Under the pieces are notes generated by a model. The model was given only the letters and a program-made list of their open reading frames with translations, searched no databases and was not told where the DNA came from. Source: Beaufortia kweichowensis (Eukaryota; Chordata; Actinopteri; Cypriniformes; Gastromyzontidae). Taken from it: a stretch of 64,000 bases of DNA. How positions within the stretch are numbered: position 1 is the stretch's first letter; each line of letters starts with the position of its first letter. The position numbers and the translations under genes were made by a program. The DNA lies in assembly GCA_019155185.1 (NCBI GenBank), contig CM032802.1, forward strand, positions 16,704,425-16,768,424, in the 5' to 3' direction. Shown here one piece after another: positions 51,201 to 63,200 of the stretch.

Positions 51201-54200
51201 AAACCCGCTTTTCTCTCTGGAGGAGGAACTATTTCTATGGCCCCCTTTGCCAGGAGTGCATGAACTTCGTGTTCCATGACCAGAGCTTGGTCGGGACCCA
51301 CCTCGGTGGGCACGACCCCTCTGAACACAGGCGGGCTGCGCCCGAACTGAATCGTGTAGCCGCATTCTATTACTTGTAGAACCCAGCGTGAAACGTTTGG
51401 CAGAAGTTTCCACGCTGCCAGGAAATTCACTAAAGGAACCAACCCCTCGGGGCTGGTGTCTGGTCTTATGTTTTGTATTAACTCGGAACCCTGGGCCGTA
51501 AAGGCCGGGGAAAACTCGAGGGTGTGCGATGTTGAGCGCACCGTGTAGTGCCGGACGCGGCTACTGCGCCGAAGCAGAAGCGAGGGACAGGTCAGCGCAT
51601 CAGAGGAGGGCACAGGGAAGGACCGGCGCCGTATAATGAGGCGTTATCCGATCCGACCCAAGGGGGCTTTGCGGGGGCAACCTGACTCCGCAGCAGTCAG
51701 GTGCCCCGCTTCTTGGTCACGGCCTTCTTAGCCTGGATGACGGCCCTCAGGTCCGTCTTAGGCTGGGAAGGCCGGGGTTGAGAGTGCCTCCCAGAGCCCC
51801 ACTGACGTTGTGGTGGAGCTCGGGAACTCACACTCTCCTTCTGCCTGTGCCTGTATGTGGAGGTAGAGGGCTGAGGCTGCTCCGCCCGGCAGCCTCAGCG
51901 ACCCGGCGACGGGCGAGGAGGAACTGTGAAAAGGCCGCAGCCTGGTTCTTGGTGTCCCGGAACCTGTCGACAGCGGCATTAGCGGCGTCGCCGAACAGGC
52001 CCCGAGGGGACAACGGCGCATCGAGCAGCAAGGCCTTGTCGGCTGCTCTGATGCCTGACAGATTTAACCAGAGATGCGGCTCCGTAGCCACAAAGGCGGA
52101 CATAGATCTACCGACCGCCTTGGCTGTTTCTAACGAGCGGGCGGGGACATGCGTCAGTGGCCGGCGGAGCTCCTTCACCGCGTCCGGGTCCACACCCTCG
52201 CCTTCATCCAGGTCCCGCAGCAGGTCTGCCTGGTAAGCCTGGAGCATTGAAATGGTATGTAAACATGCTCCAGCCTGACCTGCTGCGGCATAAGCCTTAC
52301 CCACCAAGGCTGATGTTATTCTGCATGGCCTTGATGGGTGTACGGGGCTTTGCGGCGATGCGAAGAGGGGACAGATAGCCCTTGGCGTCTGTTCCACCCG
52401 GCGGCATCGCCATATAACCATGCTCTTTGGCCCCACGATGTTGGAATAAACCGACGATGCGGGGGTTATAAATGCGTGAGGAATAGGGCGCGTCCATGAA
52501 CCTGATAACTCATTATGCAGGTCTGGAAAAAATGGTAAGCCCCGGCGGGGAGGTAGCGGTTTGGGCTTCTGGAAGCGCTCATCCAGTTTACTGGGCTGGT
52601 GAGTGCTCTGCACTTCCGCGGGCCAGTCGATTTTTAACTGTGCGACTGCCCGCGTCACAACCTCAACCAATTCCTCATACATGGGGGGGCGTGATGTTTC
52701 TTCGCTCTCCCCTGTGTCCATGCTCTGCATATCTCCCTCCTCGGAGGAAGATAACAGAAAGCGTGGACTCCGCGCCTGAGCAGCAGGAACTGCAGCGGGC
52801 TTGCTGGCGAGGCGAGAGAGGATGAAGCGGAGAGAGGGAAAGGCGGGGCCCGTCTCCAGCGGCGTCCGCTAAATCCATTTGCGATCCCCATGGCGGCAGG
52901 CGCCGCTCTGCCTCGGCAGAGACGGCACCGCCGCGCGGAGAACCGCTTCGACTGGGCATGTTTATCTACACATGCCAGTCGGGATCTGAGAGTGCGCATG
53001 GGGAGGGCTTCACAATGCACACAGTCGGCGTTTTTCGGCGCCGACCGGGCATGATCCACCCCTAAACAAGCGACACAGAAATCGTGTGAATCCCCGCTCG
53101 TGATATAGCGAGCACAGGGAGAAACACACTTTCTAAAGGACATACTGTTTACTTGTGTCACACAAACACACACACTCTCTAATTACTGGCGTTTTCGAGC
53201 GCCGCTATTGCTAACCACAATCACACACACACGCGCAGCTGAAGGCACAAAAGCTGAATGTGTGTGCGTCCCAAGGTCCTTTTATAGCTTCCTGGTCCTG
53301 ACGTCACCCGCCTGTGACGTTCAGTCTAGCCATTCGGCAATTTTACACACGTGCTTCAGACGCAGTCACGCAAAGTCGTTCCCATAGCGTCAAACGCTGA
53401 CGCAGCGTTGAGTTCCCTTGACAGGGAACTCTGATGCTCGTTATCTCAGAATGGTTTTCACAGACAGAGTCACATTTACTTACCCTCATGTCATTCCAAA
53501 CCTGAATGACTTTCTTTCTCCTGCAGAACACAAAGGAAATTTTTTTTGTAATGTTGGTAACTAAACAACATTGACCCCCATTGACTTTTATGGACACAAT
53601 TTCTCAAAATATCTTCTTTTGTGTTCTACAGAAGAAATGTTTTGGGTGAACTTCCCCTTTAAGTCAATGTTGTCTTTAGTTGTATGAAAAATGTGCAGTT
53701 TTAAGTTGAAGATGCACTGATCATGGTAACATATTATGTCCAGATAGAGAGTCGCCTGTTTTAAATCAATTATGTATTTTGTAAATGTGTAAGGTGTATA
53801 TAGAGAGGGATAATATGTAAAGTATAAACAATATAGAAATGACTATATATATAAATAATATACATGTACATGAAACAGTATGAGTCTTTATAAGGCCCTG
53901 TAATGTTTATAATGTTAATCATCCTTCATATTTGTTTTTCTTCTAAAGTCATGTTAGATAAGACGAGTTACTGTGAGAACTCATGCTTATCACAGCGGCA
54001 GGCGAGCTGGTTTTAACATCTAGTGTGTGCGTTTAGAGGATAATGATGTTAAAAATGGGTTGAAAATGTGTTTATATCTGTGGTATCCCATGCTTTTAAA
54101 AGATTTAAAAATGATCTAGTGTTTCCCATGCCTTAGTTAAACACATATACATAAAGGGAGCTGTATCTGTGAATAACAACTTTAATGTTTGGTCTGTCTG

Positions 54201-57200
54201 TCAGAAGGCTTGAGACATCACACATGGATTACATTTATGCTATTTTTTACTTTATTTTATTTGTGCTTTTTTGATTTTTATTTTGATCTGGATATCCCTA
54301 GTTACTGTTTATTTTTATTATATGACCAATAGAGCCCTGGATATTTTGCAATAAATTGTATTTTGGTTACACAGAACACTGAAAGTAATATGAGGGTGAG
54401 TAAATGATGAGATTTCATTGTTGGATGGGCTGTTCTTTTAAGGGAATTGTGTGGTCATGAAATCAGAAATGTCAGAAAAGTGGAAGCACATTTTAGATGC
54501 ATATTAAACTCTTGTGTTTAGATGATCTGTGACTGTTGTTTACGCAGCACATGGTGTAAACCGGACTGAATTGTCGCTGGTTGGCATTTTGACATCAAGA
54601 GAAAAGGGTTGTGTTGTTGTGATTAGCTCAGTTTTGTTTTCAGCTGAGTTTTTACTTTGGTAATTACTGTTCAATGCTGAGACAGATCCCATCACTCTCC
54701 ATCACATCGTTGTTCTTAGCCAAGCACATGGTCATTCCTGTGTTAGCATATAATCTTTCAAGTAAAACCATCCACAGCTAAAGGATTACATGGTAATAAA
54801 TACCAATTGGTATTGCAGTTGTCACTATTATTAGACACATAAACAAAATTTGTACTGTCATAGTTTTACCGTGCACACTACATGATGGCACTACATGACA
54901 GCCCTACTTTATACTTAGGGGGAGGGGCATAACTTATATTAGAGAGTATTTGATTGGACAAATTTCTTAGTGCAACACGAGTCATCAACTCTTTCAAACC
55001 TTTATTGTCCCGAATGTACTTAGGTTTCCATAAGTCCTGTCTTCATAGGTGGCTTACTACATACTGAAACTGAGCTATTACGTCTAGGTTGCATTTTGCT
55101 CCAATTTCCGTCCTGTTCAAACTCTAAAAACAGTGTAAAGTACCGCTGAATGGAACTTGGCTGACAACTTTACCCTAATAATTTTGATGAAAATCATCTC
55201 ATTAGAGCAAACTGATAGTGTTTAGATTTGTGATGGTGGTAAGCAGAGACTACAGTAAGATGAAGTGTGTGGGTTCATCGAGCCAGAGCTCAGCCCTGTG
55301 TCTGCGGGACAGAGTTGGCTGGCCAAGGCTTTTCTTGGCACCCTTGACTCGCAGTGCAGTTCTGCGGCCCGGAGCCTCGTGTCTGATTTAAACACAACCA
55401 GATGTTACGTATGCACTCGACCTGTAAAATTCACATGCGTACGCCAACATTGTGAACGCTGTGCACTCTCGTTGAGTTTGAATAGAAACTGCACCTCGTT
55501 TGTTGCCTGTCAGAGCGTGACTGCATCTTGTTATCCTCACTTTTGGGTTGAAATATATTTTTAGCTGTAATTCAATCTTATTTGTTTTGAGTTCAGAAGA
55601 CAGAAGGAAGTCTTTGCCATCTTTGTAGCTTTTTAAATATAATAAAGTCATCGTTGACTTCGAACTGGATTTAACTTTTGATGTAACTCTTCAACGCTAC
55701 GATCTGTATAGTTTTATTTTTGTTAAAAATTGAGAAAATTTGTAAGTCAGTGTTTAAAATTGTCTCCCTAGCTTACCCTGATTCACCAGATAAGCTTATA
55801 TATAATAATATTTATAAAATAACGAGTAATATTGTTTATAATATAAGCTGTTGGATTTCACGTCATTTGACTACACCACATATGCAGTAAAGATATTAAG
55901 TAACCTGCAATTTTATGTTTCGATCGAGATCCAACAGTTATGATTTTTTAGCTTTAATAAATGAGTGCATTTAAATGTACACACATAATTTTGCCTTATT
56001 TGCCGTGGATGTAAACACAGAAGGCTGATAACTTGCTCCTATGAAAATCTCATTTAAATACATTTTTTTGTATTGTCTGTTTATTGAGCTAGTTTTTGTT
56101 GCATGAAACACATAAAAAAACATATGGGTCATATCGTCTTTCTGAAACGTGTCGATTTAAACAAAGCTCATCGTTCTGAAAAGCGTGGTGCGCTCTGATT
56201 GGCCAGCGATACAGCACTGTGATTGGTCCGAATACCTCTAAATTATACGCTATTTACATGTACATTATGTACTGCCTTTAACTTAATTGCCTTGACCCAT
56301 CCACATGATGTCATTTTCTGTTGTACAGTATTACAGTATTGCATCTGTTTTTAAATGCCTTCAATTTTGACACAATGGGATGGAAGGTGAATCAGCCTCA
56401 ATATATCAATCACAGTCTGTGTTTGACCTTTCACAACTCTCAAGCACAGATTCGGACACATCCGTTCCAACACATCAGGATAAACAAATCTCATGTTTCA
56501 AAGGGAAATACACTTTGTGATGCCAACATGATAATTTACTATCTCCCCTTTCAGCGTGATGTAGTGTTTGCTTTGAGTCACCGCTTTGATTTAAGCGAAA
56601 ACGTGTTTTGAATCAGAATCACATATTAGGTTAGAATTAAAATGAAATAGCATGTTTAGAAACGTAAAGGCTACAGCCAGACACAAAGCCGTTGTGCAAT
56701 ACATAATGTATTCGTTCATTAAAAACGTCTTTTCACAGAATTGATCATGTTGTGATCTTGACTGTTTCTGAATTGTTTCTGATGGGTTTAAATAAAAGGT
56801 TTATTGTGCTATGTCCTGCAATACAGCCAAATGTTAGTTCCAGATCTTTTTGGACAGCATAGGCTAATCTAATCATATCTAATGTCTAAAAAGACCTTTC
56901 TTTACTGACGAAAGGTTCAATAGGTCATGATGTAAAATGCCATAAAATGTATCTTGATTAACATTTTACAGTTGTGAAAATCATGACTCCTATAATTAGA
57001 ACAATCAGTTTAATCTAATTTATTTAATCAAATATAACATTTACAACGTAATGAAGTGTTATGAGATCTTTTCCATGTCGTGTACAGGCACAAGCTCGTA
57101 TGGCGCTGCGGTATCTGGTGTCTCTGTTAGCCAGTATGGAGCACAGCGCCCATCACACGCTTCTGCTGGAGATCCGCTCCCTGACCGATCGCTACACCTC

Positions 57201-60200
57201 CATACTGGGCGGAGGAGGCAAAGACATCTACCGCATGAGCAACAGTTTCACGGCCATCGCTCGACTGCTGGGACGCAAGCTGGAGGCTGAAAGTCCGGTG
57301 CCCAGGTATCCACACGCACACATTTAATAGTCTTGATATGTTACACAATTTGATTGTGAAACAACATGTTTGATTTGTTTTATAGCAGTAATTGACATTT
57401 TATTATGATGGGCTAACTTCTGTTTATAAGCTCCATAATTTGTATAATTCATTCGTCTGCATTTCAATCCTCATCATTACTGAATTCTTCAGCCAATCAA
57501 AGTGCTGGCAGTTTCTAGTCGGAGTAATAATAGTAAAAAGCTACAAAATAAAAGTTAAAAGTTTTTCACCCCACACATTTTGTCTATTTCTGAATTTTTA
57601 AGGCTTTCTCTGCGGTTTTCTAGACGTACAGTAGCCAGTGAGGATTTTGATTTTCTGTTTCAGTTTTCTCATCTCGTCTGTCAATGACAACAAAAAACTC
57701 TTTTCGGGCAATTCTATACAAATGTCAAACTCACCATATAAAAAGTTTTTACCAAAGGTTTTCATCATACTGATAGCTCAGATGTCAATATTTGGTGGTT
57801 TAAATATCTATGTGAGGTCTCTCTCAACATTTTCATAATTTTAAAGCATGATTTTTCAGATTTATCACATCCATAACAGTCCATATTCCTCATAAATGAA
57901 CACATAAAAATTCAAATAAAATAACTATTTTATGTTCTTCTTCATTTGTTGGGTATTATTGCATTTCAATTCACAAAAATCCTACGAAGTATGAGCATAA
58001 GCACATCCATAACACATGTACAGGCATTCCTCTACTAATAACAATAGACATAAAGCTCACAAAATAATATTATATGATACTTCAACTTATGGTACATTTT
58101 ATTGTAAATCTATGTGGAATTATACTATAAACACATACATGTATATAGGAGTGAGGGGTAACGGTTTTCTTTCACAGTTGTGTTTGGAAATAAGAGGATT
58201 ATTCAGTTCATGCAATGCCTGCATTCATTAGTTGTGAGTAAAAGCAGTCAGACTTACTGATAATCACATTATGATCTTGTTTGTCACTGTCTGAACAAAT
58301 ACAGACCTTCGTGAGTAATCATGACCGTGTAAACTGTCTGTTTGTTATAGTCAACCATTGTGTTTAGGTACTGTATATCCTAGTATTTGCACTGTTAATG
58401 TCTCTTTACAACAGCATATTTCTACTCATATTCATGCTGTTTGCAAAAATTGCCTTCAAAATTGCATTTAAAATGTATGATTTATTTTTTAATAAATCTT
58501 TGAAATGAACCTTCCTTCACCATTTCTCATGTGGGTCGTGACCAAATCAGTTCACATTTTACTGAAGAGAGCCAATACCTACTGTCAGTTTAGATTTTCC
58601 CAACATTCATTTGCTAATTGTACTGTATGCACATTTCTGTATGACTTGGAATATCCAGAAGATCTACTACTTTTGCCAAATACAACATATCGGTTTCAGT
58701 ATACAACAAAGTACATTACTGTATTTCACAAAGCAAACCCCCCAAACTTGACCTTCCATTTCCACTGGGACAAACGTGTGATGAACTAAAGGAAATATCA
58801 TCTACTTATTGACTCATTTCCTAATGGACTGCCAAGAGTTAGGACGTCTGCACAAAATTGAATTAAAGTGCAAAAGAACCATTTTTGTTTCCAAGATGAC
58901 AATTAGACACTTCCTGAATTAGATTATGTGATGACAGTGTAGCAAACTACCATTGAAGTAGTTAACTGTAGCATAATTTGAACAATTTCTATATGTCTGG
59001 CAGAAGAGAGGAGAAGGTGAAGGAAATGTCCAGGCCATGTGAAAGCGAGTCTAGTTCTGAGGTGTTTGCTGAGAACCAGCGGCTGCAGGTGAAGATTCAG
59101 GCCTTTGAGGAGAAGATGGACGGTGAGGGGGCGGAGTCTGAGGGAGAGGGCGGGTCTCCAGGGCCTCAGAGACGCCACAGTCTCGGTCAGGCGGCACGAG
59201 ACGAACGCAGAGCCATGAGGTTTAACAGGTGAGAAAACAATGTAACAAATAAATTAAACAATTTTGTAAGACATATGCCTAAACCAAGTACAACGTATAA
59301 ATGCATTCATTATAGTCACAATACTTTGCATGAAAAGGCAGAATGGAACTCAATATGTCAGCTTGTATCAATAACATTCATATTGTTGTGATAAAACATT
59401 TTGTTTCATATTTAATTTTATTTATTTTATTCATTTTAGTTTTTTTTTTATAAATTACATTTTTTTATAATTTTTTTTGTTTATGTTTATTGTTATGAAA
59501 ATGTGTCAAATATTTCATTTTGAGTCTTTTACATTTCCATCAATATGTAGTTTGTCATGATTAGATTAAAATTAAAGCTATGAAATATTGTGATTAATTG
59601 TGAAGTGATTAGGAAAATAACATAGATGTTCCTGAAGAACGGTGACGGGTAACAGGTTAAAGATTTTTTTACTTAAGACAAAGATGCAGATTAAAAATAG
59701 ATTTTATGTGTGTGTCTCTACATTAGTAAAAGTTTTTATGAGCATCTACTGAAAACTGGCATTTCTGAATTACAGCTAGAAAATTATATTTAAAAATTAT
59801 ATTAAACAAAGTTTAATACAATGAAAAGTTTCTCAGGACCGAGACTCTTCAGTCATACTAATAAAGCTTTTTAAATGACTAAACCATTCAGCAAACTTCG
59901 ATTCATGTCTATTTTATCGTAAGGGTTTTAAAGAGGTCTGGAAAAATAAATTTTTTTTTTTTTTTTAAATGCACAGTAACAGTAAAAAATTAAATGTACC
60001 TGTTTATATTACGAAATATTTATTTGCTTCCATACACCTTTGCCGCCCATGTTAGATTATTTGGTGTTCATCAGCAGGTGATGTTAATCATTTTACATGC
60101 ATAAAGGTCAGCCAATCACAACAGAGGTCTACATTATGACCTCGGTGCACAAATACACAGAGACTCACACAAGCTGCCAGAAAACTGACTCTCAGTGCTG

Positions 60201-63200
60201 TTGTGTACTGACTCTTGCTGTTTTTCTTATTACGTTCAGGTCAAAGAGTCTGGCTCTTCACGCCATCCGCACACGATCCATGAACTCTGACAGCAGCCCG
60301 GAGGCAGAGGGGGTGGAGCTTAGTGCAGACCATGATCCCTGTGTAACCAATCCCAGTCCAGAGACCAGCTCTGCCCCCTCCACCTCGCAGGAGAACCGCA
60401 CCGACCCCGCAGAGAGCAAACCAGACACATCTCCAAACAGTGAAGGGCAAAAGGTAGACGTTGGAGACCCCCGGGAGGAAGATCGACTGTGGACCCACCT
60501 ACGAGACAACGTGACGGAAATTAAAACCTTCTGTGCGGAAATGATCAAACAGATCCCCATACCTGAGCAATGTGTCATTGAAGGTAACGGCACAGACCGG
60601 TCGTAATAACAATGTCACTGATTTACGAGTGATGCTAAATTCCACTTAATAACATTTTTCCGGTCGTAAGGGAATAAAGATTACGCTTAGTAATTTAGTT
60701 CAAAATCATTTACTCGTCCAGACCACTTACTTTTTTATGCGAGACATAAATTATAAATATCTTGGGCACGTTTTCATGCAGTATAATGGAGGTAAATGGG
60801 GCAGTCAAAAAACACCTTAAGCTATCAAAAAGTTTTTCACTGATACAATATATCAGTGATCATATGAGTATTTTTTATTGCTTTAGTCTGTATGGGGCCA
60901 ATATGGAAAGCAGATGATATCAAGGCTCCCTTTTTTGTCGTAGGCTTTATTGTAAAGACTGTTCTCTAAAATAACTACATAATATAGATTTAACATCGGC
61001 CGTTATTTCAGTTTCCATCTGTAATGTAAAGTTAATGAACAGCTATTTATTATTATAATGAACAGTAATGGCTAGATTGCAGCGGTGTTAAGCAGACAGA
61101 ACCGAGGGCTTGTGTTGTTCTGGTCTCCAGATGCACAGCTTCGTGCTGGCCCGGGTCTCTGCCCCCTTTCACATTATACAACAGCTCTCCCACTGAGACA
61201 CAGCAAGGTAAAAGATCGATCTGAGACATGCTGCGCTGGAGAGAAACATGAGCATGTGCGAACATAAAGCGCCGGGTGCGTGTTAGCGTGAAGGATTCAC
61301 TGCGCTCACAGTTACTGTAAAAAGATAAATGTAGTATTGTGCTCAAGCTGTTTTTTTTTGATGAACTGAATCATATAATTCGAGTCACTGGGTAAAATCA
61401 TAATCACAGTTTTTACTTTAAACAGACTTTACCTTGTCTTAATATTTATTAGTTGTCTTTTCTTTCATTGGTTCTTTCGTCAGCATCTCTTGAAACGCTT
61501 GTACATGGAATACATGTGACCAGCAGACATTAATGGAGGAAAGTATGAGCTAAAATGTAAGATATGCGTTGTTTAAGAGACCCATCTGGAGTGTCAAGGG
61601 ACCTTCAGGCTGATGGTACACCAGCAGAGTCACATATACAAACCCAAACACATACTGTAAACGCATAAAACCAGCTTTACACTCATACATGTACTGACAG
61701 TGAAGACTATGATTGATGATGTTTATGGAGCAGTTGATGTTACATGATTTATAATCAATGCTGTAGGCAGAACGTTCAAGTTGCACTTCATTCAGCCAGT
61801 ATGGGGAGTAAAAAAAATTACTTTCAGCTTATTCTAAGATATGTTTTGTTTGGCCAGTAATTTGTTTTTGTCAATCAACTCATGCTTCTGTGTTTGTCTC
61901 AGAATCGCAGGATGGTTGTGTAGCTAAGCTGTCCTTCTCCTGTCCATTGAAAGGACATTACTGTCTGTATGGGAAGTCCTGTTTCACCCTGAGCAGCCGC
62001 CAGCCGCACCTCTGGATCCAAATCATGCTGCTCGCTCTGCAGGTAACACTCACTGTATGTGTGTATCTTACATGCTTTTTTTTTTTTTAGAAAATGTATC
62101 TTGTTTTTAGATCAAAAGTCACTAGAAACAGGTGACACTTATAAAGTTTTTGTGCATGTTTGATTAGATTTCTGTGCTAATTTTAAGACTAATACCGCTG
62201 CTAAAAATACTAATTTCTGAAATCTGAAAAAATGACCAAAAATGACTTACTATTTACTGCTTATAAAAAGTGAAAACATCCCAGTTAGTCTAGTTTAGTT
62301 AAGCTAGTCTAGTTTTGTGTAGTTTTAAAACTCAACAGTATTTGTAGGTGACTAGACTAAGATCAGATACTCTGATCTTTTATTCATTATTTAGTGCTTT
62401 ACAAAAGTAAAAACTGCCCAGTTTTAAGCATTTTCGTCTGGTTTTAAGATCCAGTAGCATTTATTAGTGACTAGACGTATATGTTATTTTCAAAGATTCT
62501 TACCATGTCTGTATGCTTACCACAATGGCAGATTTTTTGCTAAATTTGAGTACATTTTAACTAGATGTAAGTTTATCTTGCTTGTTTCAAGAAGGGCATT
62601 ATTTGCAGTGTAGTATTGGTCATGGTTGGTGTTCTGTTAAGTGTTTCATTGATTCATTATAGTGTGTGTAACTGTATATAACTAGTTAAAATATTTATTT
62701 GAAAATGATTTAGATCTTACCTCAAATATCTTGTATGCGTTTAGGTACTTAAAGGGGTCATATGATGCGATTTCTTGTTTTCTTTCTCTTTAGTGTGTTA
62801 TGTAGCTGTTTGTGCATGTATAAGATCTGCAGTTACAAAGCTTAAAGTCTCAAACCCAAAGACATATTCTTTGTAAATGTTTAGGCTCAACCTTCCTAAA
62901 ATGGCTCGTTTAAACACGACCCCATTTCTATGTAGAAATGTGGTGGTAAAGTTTCTTATCCGAAAAGTATTCTTATCTTATCCCAAATGTAAATGCACAG
63001 AAAGAATATTGTTGCATATACACGCTCGCTGTATTCGGCTGGATCGCTGGCCAATCAGAGCACACCACGCTTTTCAGAACGATGAGCTTTGTAAAAATCG
63101 ACGTGGGCAGAGAGAAGCCACAATAATGTATGATATGTGTAAAATAATGACACTTTAAACCCTAAAACCATGTAAACACATTGCATTAAACCAAATCCAC

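Larger units (their letters stand above)
47695..53431 (-). mobile_element. DIRS-type tyrosine-recombinase retrotransposon, nearly full length, decayed
   Basis: About 5.7 kb with the complete DIRS layout on the minus strand: gag-like region (53173 to 51828), reverse transcriptase and RNase H (51613 to 49711) and a tyrosine recombinase (49504 to 48627), enclosed by inverted terminal repeats of about 180 bp and with an internal complementary region. The frames are broken by several frameshifts, so it is not autonomous. GC content is far above the surrounding intron. DIRS elements integrate as circles through the recombinase and leave no target duplication, and none is seen. Confidence 0.92.
47513..53662. 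mobile_element. Probable MITE split by the DIRS element
   Basis: TTAAAGGGGTAGTTGACCCC at 47513 and its near inverse TTTTGGGTGAACTTCCCCTTTAA at 53640-53662 look like a terminal inverted repeat pair. The right half (53470-53662) has the CCTCATGTCATTCCAAAC and CATTGACTTTTATGG blocks of the family seen at 20975. The DIRS element lies between. The left half is poorly conserved, so the reconstruction is tentative. Confidence 0.45.
41496..57087 (+). other. veph1 intron 5 (15.6 kb)
   Basis: A phase-0 intron whose middle is occupied by a TTA-flanked MITE and a DIRS retrotransposon. 41496-42520, 42890-46800 and 53700-56120 contain no gene or classified repeat that I can support. Confidence 0.75.

Noticed and set aside
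51778..52236. 152-codon plus-strand frame
   Set aside because: Antisense shadow of the DIRS gag-like frame.
55265..55564. 99-codon frame with several cysteines
   Set aside because: No recognisable domain, no splice context, and an overlapping antisense frame of similar length.
62877..63158. 93-codon frame with basic residues
   Set aside because: It lies entirely within a MITE present in three related copies.
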